From NCBI GenBank assembly GCA_036231565.1, contig JAZAHA010000034.1, positions 39,109 through 103,108 on the forward strand: a stretch of 64,000 bases of DNA, in the 5' to 3' direction. Positions 26,463 through 34,363 of the stretch are shown here, piece by piece. The stretch's first letter is position 1. Every line of letters starts with the position of its first letter. This DNA comes from Maricaulis sp036231565. Its GTDB lineage: Bacteria > Pseudomonadota > Alphaproteobacteria > Caulobacterales > Maricaulaceae. Below the pieces are notes generated by a model. That model saw only the letters and a list, made by a program, of their open reading frames with translations, did no database searches and was not told the DNA's origin. Position numbers and translations under genes: made by a program.

Positions 26463-28135
26463 ACCTGACCCGCACCGACACCGCCAGCAACGCCCGGCCC
26501 GATAGCGCGCGCCATGAGACACTCAGCGGCCTGCTTGAAGCCTACCGCACGCCGGTCGTCATCATCCTGTTTGGGGTTATCGTCTCGCTGGCGCTGTTCT
26601 TTGTAACCCTCCTGGGGCACAGCCGGTCCAAGGAGCGGGAGTTCCGCAATCACGCAGCGGCGCGCATCGCGGAAATCGAGACCGGCTTCAATGCGATCAA
26701 GGCCGAGCTGACGGAGCTCGCCAACGCCGCCCGCGTCGGACTGGCCCCGGAAACCGTGGTCGGGATATTCGGCGTCGCCAATGGCGAGGTTGCGACACCG
26801 CCGGTGCGCGATCTCGGACTGGTTTCGCAGGACTCCTCCCTGCATGCCGTCGACGCGGATACCTCGCGTCAGGTCCAGCGCGCCCTCGCCCATCTGCTCG
26901 AACGCAGCCCCGCACCGCAAGGCCCGGTCCTTCTTCCGCTGCCTCCCGGCAGGCCTGGCCAGGTCCCCTTTGCGCTCATCACCCCCCTGCCGGCAGGTCC
27001 CTATTCCTACGCCTATGTCACCTCGGACTTCGACGCGCTGGTGCAGCCGACCGAATTGCGCTCCGATCCGGCCTGGGTAATTTCGAGCCTGCATGGCGGC
27101 AGTCCGCAATTTGCCCTGGCCCGCAATGTCGACCTGCGGGCCCGGACCACACCGGCGATGATGGGCGTTTTTTCCGTGCTCGACACAGCGCCATACGCGC
27201 TTCACTGGTCAGGCGAGGCGCCGTTCGATGGGGTCGATATCGCGATCGTTCCGCGGCGGACTTATCTACTGCGGTTTGACCCCCTGCCCTGGCTGGTGCT
27301 GGCCTTCTGCCTGTTTGCCACAGCGGCGATCGGTGCGCTGGCTCTCAAGGATGCGCGACGGACCGCCGAAATCCGCCGGCAGGTCGATCTCAAGACCGCC
27401 GAACTGCGCCGCAGCCAGGCCGTCATCGAGGCCAAGAACGAGGAGCTGGCGCGTTTTGCCGCCCATGCCTCGCACGATCTGCAGGCGCCGTTGCGGGCCA
27501 TGAAGGGGATGTCTTCCCTGCTCGTCGAGCGGCAGATCGATCTGGACGATCGCAGCCAGCAGATGCTGCAGCGGATCAATCGCGGTGCCGACCGCGCCCA
27601 GCGCCTGGTGCAGGACCTCTTGTCCTACACCAAGGCCGACATGGCGCAGGTGAACGCCGAGCCGATCCCGCCGGAGACGCTGCGCAGCGAGATCGATGAA
27701 CTTCTGGCGGCCACAATCGAGGAGTGCGGCGGGACACTGGACTGGCAGATCGATGCGCCCGTCGAGGCCGACCGCTTCCTTCTGACACGGGCCCTGCAGA
27801 ATCTGGTCTCGAACGCCATCAAATATCGCGCCGACCGGCCGCTCCGCATCAATGTGTCCACGCGGACTGACGCCAACGGCTCGACAATCTGCGTATCGGA
27901 CAACGGCATGGGGATAGAGCCGAAGTATTTCGAGCGCATTTTCCGCGTCTTCGAGCGCCTCCACGGTGCCGACGAAATCGAGGGCTCCGGAATCGGCCTG
28001 GCCTTGTGCAAGCGTGTCGCTGACCTGCATGGCGGCCGGATCTGGGTCGAATCGGAACCCGGCGTGGGCAGCCATTTTTTCCTGCATATTCCGAGCGCCG
28101 CCAGACCGCGCACGGCCATTTCCAACGATCGCTGA
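26459..28135 (+). CDS. Histidine kinase with extracytoplasmic sensor domain, coupled to the ethylene-receptor-like protein
   Basis: A 558-residue kinase. TM1 is about 32-53, an outside domain of roughly 220 residues (54-275, CHASE-like) follows, then TM2 at about 276-297. A coiled coil (about 298-333) leads to the H-box FAAHASHDLQAPLRAMKG with H339 as the phosphorylation site. The ATPase domain shows NLVSNAIKYR (N-box), DNGMGIEPKYFERIF and GSGIGLALCKRVADLHGG, in the style of phytochrome-type kinases. It ends without a receiver domain and no response regulator is adjacent, so the partner must be elsewhere. Start at 26459 overlaps the previous stop. It may take input from both its own outside domain and the small membrane protein. 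Confidence 0.9.
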   Translation: MNLTRTDTASNARPDSARHETLSGLLEAYRTPVVIILFGVIVSLALFFVTLLGHSRSKEREFRNHAAARIAEIETGFNAIKAELTELANAARVGLAPETVVGIFGVANGEVATPPVRDLGLVSQDSSLHAVDADTSRQVQRALAHLLERSPAPQGPVLLPLPPGRPGQVPFALITPLPAGPYSYAYVTSDFDALVQPTELRSDPAWVISSLHGGSPQFALARNVDLRARTTPAMMGVFSVLDTAPYALHWSGEAPFDGVDIAIVPRRTYLLRFDPLPWLVLAFCLFATAAIGALALKDARRTAEIRRQVDLKTAELRRSQAVIEAKNEELARFAAHASHDLQAPLRAMKGMSSLLVERQIDLDDRSQQMLQRINRGADRAQRLVQDLLSYTKADMAQVNAEPIPPETLRSEIDELLAATIEECGGTLDWQIDAPVEADRFLLTRALQNLVSNAIKYRADRPLRINVSTRTDANGSTICVSDNGMGIEPKYFERIFRVFERLHGADEIEGSGIGLALCKRVADLHGGRIWVESEPGVGSHFFLHIPSAARPRTAISNDR

Positions 28136-28225
28136 GACGGCCAGCCGACGGCAGGTGCAGCGACAGCGCTGTGCCGGGCCGAGCAGGCTGGTATAGAACG
28201 GGCGAAACCCGGATACACAAACACC

Positions 28226-29149
28226 ATGTCCCGCTACCTGATCGCTGCGCTCTACAAATTTGTCCCGCTGGACGCCGGACCTGCCCTGCAGGCCCGCGTG
28301 AAATCTCTTTGTGAGGCCAATGATGTCACCGGCACGCTGCTGCTGGCGCGCGAAGGTATCAATGGCACGATTGCCGGGCCGGAAGCCGGTCTGCGCACCG
28401 TGCTGGACGGGCTGCGCGCACTGCCGGGCTGTGCCGGCCTCGAACACAAGGAAAGCTGGGCCGACGAACAGCCCTTCCTGCGCCTCAAGGTGCGGCTGAA
28501 GCGCGAGATCGTCACCATGGGCGTTCCGGACATCGATCCGGTGGACGGTGTGGGCACCTATGTCGAGCCGGAGGACTGGAATGATCTCATCCGTGCGCCC
28601 GATGTCGTCACGATCGATACCCGCAATGACTACGAAGTGCGGATCGGCCAGTTCGACGGTGCGGTAAACCCGCACACCGCCAGCTTCCGCGACTTTCCCG
28701 ACTGGTTCCGCCAGTTCCGGGCCGAGCGCCCGAATGCCCGTATCGCCATGTACTGCACCGGGGGTATCCGTTGCGAGAAAGCGACGGCCTTCGTCAAGGC
28801 GCAGGGTGTTGACGAGGTCTTTCACCTCAAGGGCGGGATCCTGAAATATCTCGAGACCGTCGACCCGGCCGACAGTCTCTGGCAGGGCGAGTGCTTCGTC
28901 TTCGACCGCCGTATCGCTGTCGGTCACGGCCTCGCGCCGGGCACCCACAGCACCTGCCATGGCTGCCGCGAACCGCTGGCGCCGGAGGATCTCAAATCGC
29001 CGCTCTATGTCGACGGTGTGAGCTGTCCGCACTGCCACGATGCGCGGTCGCGCGAGCAGCAGGCCCGCTACGCCGAACGCCATCGCCAGGAGCAGATCGC
29101 CGAAACCCGCGGCGAGCGCCATGTCGGGCGCCGCACGGACGCGGAATGA
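28226..29149 (+). CDS. trhO: tRNA uridine(34) hydroxylase TrhO (rhodanese family, YceA)
   Basis: A 307-residue protein. The N-terminal alpha-beta domain has GTLLLAREGINGTIAG. The rhodanese domain follows with TIDTRNDYEVRIGQF, and the catalytic loop is MYCTGGIRCEKA (C177, C183). The C-terminal zinc-like region has CHGCREPL and SCPHCHD. TrhO hydroxylates wobble U34 of certain tRNAs to ho5U, using O2. It overlaps the GST gene by four bases, so the two are co-translated. Family identity is clear and length is as expected. Confidence 0.93.
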   Translation: MSRYLIAALYKFVPLDAGPALQARVKSLCEANDVTGTLLLAREGINGTIAGPEAGLRTVLDGLRALPGCAGLEHKESWADEQPFLRLKVRLKREIVTMGVPDIDPVDGVGTYVEPEDWNDLIRAPDVVTIDTRNDYEVRIGQFDGAVNPHTASFRDFPDWFRQFRAERPNARIAMYCTGGIRCEKATAFVKAQGVDEVFHLKGGILKYLETVDPADSLWQGECFVFDRRIAVGHGLAPGTHSTCHGCREPLAPEDLKSPLYVDGVSCPHCHDARSREQQARYAERHRQEQIAETRGERHVGRRTDAE

Positions 29150-29772
29150 GCGCCGGAGCGCCCATCCTCTACTCCTTCCGCCGCTGCCCCTATGCGATGC
29201 GGGCGCGGCTGGCCCTGCACGCGGCCGGCATTGCCGTCGAGCATCGCGAGATCCTGCTGCGCGACAAGCCGCAGGCCATGCTGCAGGCGTCACCGAAGGG
29301 CACGGTACCGGTTCTCCTCCTGCCCGATGGCCGCGTGCTGGAGGAAAGCCTCGACGTCGCATACTGGGCTCTGGCGCAGAATGATCCGGAAGACTGGCTC
29401 GCCCCCGGCGAGGCGATGGCGCCGCTGATCGCGCGCTGCGATGGCGACTTCAAACACCATCTCGACCGCTACAAATACGCCACCCGCCACGACACCGACC
29501 CGGCCGAACACTTCCAGGCCGGCCGTGCCTTTCTGGGAGAGCTGGACGCACGGCTGACAGACGGCGGGCAGCTGTTCGGTGCGCGCATGTCGCTGGCCGA
29601 TGCCGCGATCTTTCCCTTCGTACGCCAGTTCGCCCATACCGACCGCGAGGCCTTTGACGGGCTGGGTCTGTCCAGCGTGTCGCGCTGGCTGGACGATCAC
29701 CTCGCCTCGCCGCGCTTTGCCGCCGTGATGGTCAAGCATCCGCTCTGGACACCGGACGGTCCGGCGGCGTGA
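29146..29772 (+). CDS. Glutathione S-transferase family protein
   Basis: A 208-residue protein with a thioredoxin-like N-terminal domain (about 6-75) and an all-helical C-terminal domain. RRCPYAMRARLAL carries a CPYA motif, as in glutaredoxin-like or beta/omega-type GSTs that use cysteine. KGTVPVLLLPDGRVLEESLDVA is the glutathione-binding cis-Pro region. The start at 29146 overlaps the trhO stop. Probably a redox or detoxification enzyme; substrate unknown. Confidence 0.85.
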   Translation: MSAGAPILYSFRRCPYAMRARLALHAAGIAVEHREILLRDKPQAMLQASPKGTVPVLLLPDGRVLEESLDVAYWALAQNDPEDWLAPGEAMAPLIARCDGDFKHHLDRYKYATRHDTDPAEHFQAGRAFLGELDARLTDGGQLFGARMSLADAAIFPFVRQFAHTDREAFDGLGLSSVSRWLDDHLASPRFAAVMVKHPLWTPDGPAA

Positions 29773-29943
29773 CCGGAAAAGCCGGATTGCGGATTCCGCG
29801 CAACACAGATCACCAAAACGGATTCGGGGGCTGGCGAATCGCTGTCATCGAACCGAATTATCCGGTATCCGTCCCGACGGATTGTGCAGGCGCAGCATTC
29901 TGCGCCCCTCCACCCCCCAGCCGCACGCCATGGCGACTGAAAG
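29773..29943. other. Gap after the GST gene, possible small-RNA body
   Basis: No gene is seen. Near its end a hairpin GCGCAG/CTGCGC (29891-29906) is followed by a C-rich single-stranded stretch with CCCTCCACCCCCC, and then by the terminator at 29944-29976. This layout resembles a small RNA with a C-rich anti-Shine-Dalgarno region, but no clear promoter was found. Confidence 0.35.
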
Positions 29944-29976
29944 ATCCCCGGAAGCCCTCGCTTCCGGGGATTTTTT
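29944..29976 (+). terminator. Rho-independent terminator, about 170 bases after the GST stop
   Basis: Perfect 11-bp stem ATCCCCGGAAG with CTTCCGGGGAT, a six-base loop and six T. It lies unusually far from the GST stop, so it may end a separate short transcript. Confidence 0.88.
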
Positions 29977-30079
29977 ATGATCGGGAAAAGGCGTATCGTT
30001 AACCGGCGCACGCGAGGGTTCCGGAACCTGTACCGCGCCTGGTGCGGGCGTTTCCATCGTCCTTTTCCGGGAGATTTCC

Positions 30080-30814
30080 TTGCGCAAAACACTTCTGGCG
30101 GCCGGTTTCGGCCTTGCAATCCTCCCTTCCGCCCAGGCCCAGCACTGGACCTATGAGGGGCATGAAGGCCCCGACCACTGGGGCGAGCTGTCCGAGAGCT
30201 GGGGCGCCTGCTCGGCCGGCCAGCAGCAATCCCCGATCGATCTGGGCACGGCCAGCGGTCTGAGCCTGCAATCCATGGCGATCGACTGGCCGGAGACGAT
30301 CCCGGGCACGGTGGTCGATAATGGCCATACCATCCAGGTGAATGTCGAGCCGGGCGCCAGCCTGACTATTGCCGGTCATGAATACGCCCTCGTCCAGTTC
30401 CACTTCCACGCTGCCAGCGAACACACGATCAACGGCCGCCATGCACCGATGGAGGCCCATTTCGTTCATGCCGACAGCGAGGGCGGCCTTGCCGTGATCG
30501 GTGTGATGATCGAAGCCGGCGCGCCGCTGGCGAGCCTCGGCTCGGTCTGGGCGGTCAATCCGCAGGCCGGCGGGACGGGCGGCGTTGCCGCCTCGATCCA
30601 TCTCGGCGAATTCCTGCCGGCCGACCGCAGCGCCTGGCGCTATGCCGGCTCGCTGACCACCCCGCCCTGCAGCGAGGTCGTCACCTGGACGGTCTTCCGC
30701 CACGCCGTCACCGCGAGCGCCGCCCAGATCGCCTGGTTCGAGGACCGGCACCCGCACTCCTATCGTCCCGCCCTGCCGCTCAACCGCCGTCACGTCCTCC
30801 AGATCGGCGGTTAG
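30080..30814 (+). CDS. Periplasmic alpha-carbonic anhydrase
   Basis: A 244-residue enzyme that interconverts CO2 and bicarbonate. The signal peptide (MRKTLLAAGFGLAILPSAQA) is cleaved near residue 20. The mature part begins HWTYEGHEGPDHWGEL, typical of bacterial alpha-CAs, and has QQSPIDL. Zinc ligands are H108 and H110 in FHFHAASEH and H127 in MEAHFVH. The late LTTPPCSEVVTW motif is also present. The start is a TTG at 30080, chosen because GGGAG is six bases upstream and no in-frame ATG fits. It may supply bicarbonate or CO2 near the SulP transporter encoded at 34364-35974, though they are not in one operon. Confidence 0.93.
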   Translation: MRKTLLAAGFGLAILPSAQAQHWTYEGHEGPDHWGELSESWGACSAGQQQSPIDLGTASGLSLQSMAIDWPETIPGTVVDNGHTIQVNVEPGASLTIAGHEYALVQFHFHAASEHTINGRHAPMEAHFVHADSEGGLAVIGVMIEAGAPLASLGSVWAVNPQAGGTGGVAASIHLGEFLPADRSAWRYAGSLTTPPCSEVVTWTVFRHAVTASAAQIAWFEDRHPHSYRPALPLNRRHVLQIGG

Positions 30815-30817
30815 CAA

Positions 30818-30854
30818 AAAGCCCCGGACCATCAAGGTCCGGGGCTTTCTCTTT
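30818..30854. terminator. Bidirectional Rho-independent terminator
   Basis: A perfect 13-bp stem AAAGCCCCGGACC with GGTCCGGGGCTTT and a five-base loop. It is flanked by five A upstream and CTCTTTT downstream. It lies between the carbonic anhydrase and the convergent amidohydrolase gene, four bases after the former's stop. Confidence 0.9.
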
Positions 30855-30871
30855 TCAGGGCCGGGAGGCGC

Positions 30872-33800
30872 CTATTCCCAGAAATAGGGCTGGCGCTGAT
30901 GATCGCCCGTGACCAGCTCGTTCATCGTCTCCGCCTCGTAGAGACGGCCATTGAGCATCACGTATTCGATCTCGTCGGTATTGCCGATATCCTCCAGCGG
31001 GTTCGCCCGCAGGAAGACGAGGTCGGCCAGCTTGCCTTCCTCGATCGTGCCGAGATCATTGTCGAAGCCGAGATGGCGGGCCGGCATCACCGTCGCCGTC
31101 ATCAGCGCCTCGAGCGGGCTGAAACCGCCGCGCGCGAAGGACCACATCTCCCAGTGGGCCGCCAGGCCTTCCTGCTGGCCGTGGGCACCGATGGACACAT
31201 CGACACCGCGCTCGAACAGCATGTGCGCCGTGCGGGCATTGTCGTCATCGACGAAGTCCTCTTCCGGGGCCGTGGTACGGCGTACCGAGGAGGCCTGCAG
31301 CTGGCGCGGCGGCGCGTGCCGCGACAGGATCGGGTGTTCCCAGACATTCATCGCCTGGCGCCAGTAGGGATCGCCGGCCAGACCGCCATAGGTCACCGTC
31401 AGCGTCGGCGTGTAGGCGACCTCGGTCTGCGAATACATCTGCAGCACGTCCTCATAGATCATCGAGAGCGGCAGATTGTGTTCGATCGAGGTATTGCCGT
31501 CCGCCACCATGGCCATGTCCATGTGGTAGTTGGAACCGCCCTCGGCGACCACTTCCAGCCCGGCCTCGATGGCTGCAGCGACGACCTGCTGGCGCTGGTC
31601 ACGCCGCGGCTGGTTGTAGTTCTTGATCGAGTGGGCACCCTGGGATGCCAGGCGGAAGACGTGCTCGCGCGCATCCCCGATGGAATTGATCTCCGCATAG
31701 ACCGACGGCGCCCGGGCACCGTAGACGATCTCGCCGGTGGAATAGATGCGCGGGGCGAGATAGGTGCCGGTGCGCTGGTATTCCGAGGCGGTGAAGATAT
31801 GGCTCGCCCGGCTGGACGGGTCGTGGATCGTGGTCACGCCCAGCGCCAGGTGCGCAATGGCCGACCAGTTCTGCTCCGGCACCAGATCGCCCGTGCCCTG
31901 CGGCCCGTGCGCGTGGGCGTCGATGAAGCCCGGCGTGATCGTCATGCCGTTGGCATTCACCACGCGGGCGCCTTCGGGCACCTCGACATCGGCCCCGACG
32001 GCGACGATCCGGTTGCCCTCGATGATGATATTCCCCGCTTCGATGACGCCGCCATCCTCACCGGCCATGGTGATGATGCGCGCGCCGGTGATCGCCGTCA
32101 CACCCGACGGCCGGTCGGCGGTCACCGTCATGGCCAGGCTGACCCCGCTTTCCGGCGGCGTGTATTCGGTCTCGCGCGCCGGATCCGGACGGAAATCCGC
32201 CAGCGGCACGGAGAAGAATTCCGGTCCCATAGACCAGTTGAGATGTGTGCCGCCCTCGCTCCAGTGGAAATAGGTCGCGCCATTGCCCGATACTTCCACC
32301 GTCGGCAGGGCCGAACCGCTGGACCCGCCCGACACTGCTTGCGGTCCGGGCGGCAGCGGCATCACGAACACATCGTAATTCTGGCGGAAAGCGACATGGG
32401 CGCCGTCGGGGGCGACCTGGTATTCGGTGATCATCTCGCCGGTGATGTGGGTGCGTTCCTCATGGCCGTTGAGATCGACCGAGACGAGGCTGGCGCCATC
32501 GCCGCCACGGGTGAAATAGACCCGCTCGTTCGAGGCGCCGAAGTGCGGCAGCGAACCGCTGTCGGTCACTTCCGTCATCTCGCCGCCGCCGGCCGGCACG
32601 CGGTAGATGCCCGTCGTTTCCGACCATTCCGGCGCCGTCAGATAACCGCCGCTGTCCTTTTCGAACACCAGGGTCGAACCGTCCGGCGAGAAGCGCGGAT
32701 TGGCGTAATGCCCCGGTTCCGGCGTCACCGTGCGCTCGCGCCCGCCGCGGGCCGGCACGGTGCGGATCGAGCCGAGTTCCTGATCGTCCCACGCGACGAA
32801 CGCGATGGTGCGTCCGTCCGGCGACCAGGTCGGCGTGATCTCGCGGCGCTCGCCCGGCTCGGCGCGGGTCAGGCGGCGCGGTTCGCCACCGGCCGCATCG
32901 CGGACCCACAAGACGCCCAGGCTCTCGAACACGATCTGGCTGCCATCCGGCGAGGCCGTGGCAAAGCGCGGCATGCGCGTGGTGAAGGTGTCGGGTGCCA
33001 CCTCGACCTGCGGCCGCGGCGGGTCGATCACATCGCGCGTGTCGGAGACTTCAAAGGCAATATCCGTCACCGCGCCCGAGGCCACATCCACCGAATGGAA
33101 GGTGCCGTCGGCCCAGTAGACGATGGCGCTGCTGTCCGGCATCCAGTCCATGTTCGGGTACATGCCGGTCACGCCCCAGGTTTCCTGCATGTCCTGGTCG
33201 ACCGTCTCGACCAGGCGGCGTTCCTCGCCCGAGCGCAGATCCTTGATATAGAGGCCGGACTGGATGCGGTCGCGGCGGATGAAGGCCATGTAGCGGCCAT
33301 CCGGCGACGGCGCCGGACGCACGGCACCGCCGGCGCCCTCGACCACCGTGTCGATCTCGCCCGTCTCCAGGTCATAGCGGCGGATATTGAACAGTTCGGT
33401 GTTGGAATCCTGGGCGTAGATGAAGGTATTACCCGAGGTCACATTCTGCGTGTAATAGACGTAGCGGCCATCGGGCGAGAAGATCGGTTCGCCCAGCTCC
33501 TTCTGGAAATTCTCGTTGGGGCGCTCGACCAGCTGCACGCCGTTTCCGCCCAGCACATGATACATCCAGATCTCGCCCGTACCGGCCGAACGCTGGGTGG
33601 TGAAGTGCTTGCGCGCCGCGATATAGCGGCCCGACGGGTGCCAGGTCGGATTGTTCAGGAGGCGGAAGCTCTCATCCGTCAGCTGGCGGGCATCGGACCC
33701 GTCCGCATTCATGATCCAGATATTGTCGCCGCCGCCGCGGTCCGAGGTGAAGGCGATCCGGCTGCCGTCCGGCGAAAAGCGCGGCTGGTACTCCCAGGGC

Positions 33801-34063
33801 AGGCCGGACGAGATATTCGTCGCGACACCGCCGGTGACCGGCATGGTGTAGATATCGCCCAGCATGTCGAAGGCAATCGTCTGCCCGTCCGGGCTGACAT
33901 CCAGCGACATCCAGCTGCCCTCGCTCACCTCGATGGGAATCGAGCGTGTCGGCAGCGGCGGATTGGCAACATCCCATTCCGCGTCGTCGCTGTCCTGGAA
34001 AGCCAGGCCCGGCGAGCTTGCCAGAATGGTCGATGCAGCAAGTACTGCGATAAATCGGGTCAT
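30872..34063 (-). CDS. Secreted amidohydrolase fused to a TolB/PD40 beta-propeller
   Basis: A 1063-residue protein. It has a signal peptide (MTRFIAVLAASTILASSPGLA). About 40-600 is a propeller of PD40/WD40-like repeats (RFSPDGSRIAFTSDRGGGDN, IFSPDGRYVYYTQN, TWSPDGRTIAFVAWDDQE). The amidohydrolase domain (about 650-1040) has PGFIDAHAHGPQG (HxH metal site), NTSIEHNLPL, and a late GAHGQQEGLAAHWE. This architecture is common in Xanthomonas and Caulobacterales periplasmic peptidase-like enzymes; its substrate is unknown. The ATG at 34063 is preceded by GGGGAGGGG. It converges on the carbonic anhydrase with a shared terminator. Confidence 0.9.
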   Translation of the reverse strand: MTRFIAVLAASTILASSPGLAFQDSDDAEWDVANPPLPTRSIPIEVSEGSWMSLDVSPDGQTIAFDMLGDIYTMPVTGGVATNISSGLPWEYQPRFSPDGSRIAFTSDRGGGDNIWIMNADGSDARQLTDESFRLLNNPTWHPSGRYIAARKHFTTQRSAGTGEIWMYHVLGGNGVQLVERPNENFQKELGEPIFSPDGRYVYYTQNVTSGNTFIYAQDSNTELFNIRRYDLETGEIDTVVEGAGGAVRPAPSPDGRYMAFIRRDRIQSGLYIKDLRSGEERRLVETVDQDMQETWGVTGMYPNMDWMPDSSAIVYWADGTFHSVDVASGAVTDIAFEVSDTRDVIDPPRPQVEVAPDTFTTRMPRFATASPDGSQIVFESLGVLWVRDAAGGEPRRLTRAEPGERREITPTWSPDGRTIAFVAWDDQELGSIRTVPARGGRERTVTPEPGHYANPRFSPDGSTLVFEKDSGGYLTAPEWSETTGIYRVPAGGGEMTEVTDSGSLPHFGASNERVYFTRGGDGASLVSVDLNGHEERTHITGEMITEYQVAPDGAHVAFRQNYDVFVMPLPPGPQAVSGGSSGSALPTVEVSGNGATYFHWSEGGTHLNWSMGPEFFSVPLADFRPDPARETEYTPPESGVSLAMTVTADRPSGVTAITGARIITMAGEDGGVIEAGNIIIEGNRIVAVGADVEVPEGARVVNANGMTITPGFIDAHAHGPQGTGDLVPEQNWSAIAHLALGVTTIHDPSSRASHIFTASEYQRTGTYLAPRIYSTGEIVYGARAPSVYAEINSIGDAREHVFRLASQGAHSIKNYNQPRRDQRQQVVAAAIEAGLEVVAEGGSNYHMDMAMVADGNTSIEHNLPLSMIYEDVLQMYSQTEVAYTPTLTVTYGGLAGDPYWRQAMNVWEHPILSRHAPPRQLQASSVRRTTAPEEDFVDDDNARTAHMLFERGVDVSIGAHGQQEGLAAHWEMWSFARGGFSPLEALMTATVMPARHLGFDNDLGTIEEGKLADLVFLRANPLEDIGNTDEIEYVMLNGRLYEAETMNELVTGDHQRQPYFWE

Positions 34064-34175
34064 GTACCCCTCCCCAATATGTGTCTCCGGGGCGGAGCAT
34101 AGGTCGCCCTCAAGGTGGCGACAAACTTACCGTTCTGTGAGGTTGGGGATTGGGGGTGCTTTGATAAGCGCCTTT

Positions 34176-34344
34176 CCTCCCCATCCCATGGGGAGGTGGA
34201 TTGCCGCAAGGCGGCGAGACGGAGGGGCGCCGCGCCAGCGGCGTTATGTCTGAAACAAGCTCCACCGCCTCCCGGCGCTCCGCGCCGGCCCCTTCGACCC
34301 GCGGCTGAAGCCGCGGCCCACTTCCCCCCCATGTGGGGGAGAAG
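34176..34344. repeat. Intergenic REP-like palindromes (gap of 300 bases)
   Basis: No gene fits the gap between the amidohydrolase and SulP genes. It contains CCTCCCCAT/ATGGGGAGG (34176-34196), then GCCGC/GCGGC (34203-34215) and GACGGAGGGG, the same layout as the repeats at 24135 and 63944. A second palindrome, CCCCCCA/TGGGGG, lies at 34321-34344. These look like copies of one dispersed family. Confidence 0.65.
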
Positions 34345-34363
34345 ACAACGCGCTCTCTCGCCC

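Noticed and set aside
30899..34102. A 1067-codon open frame on the plus strand
   Set aside because: It is the antisense shadow of the PD40-amidohydrolase, whose signal peptide, propeller repeats and metal motifs are clear. Long shadows are normal at this GC content.
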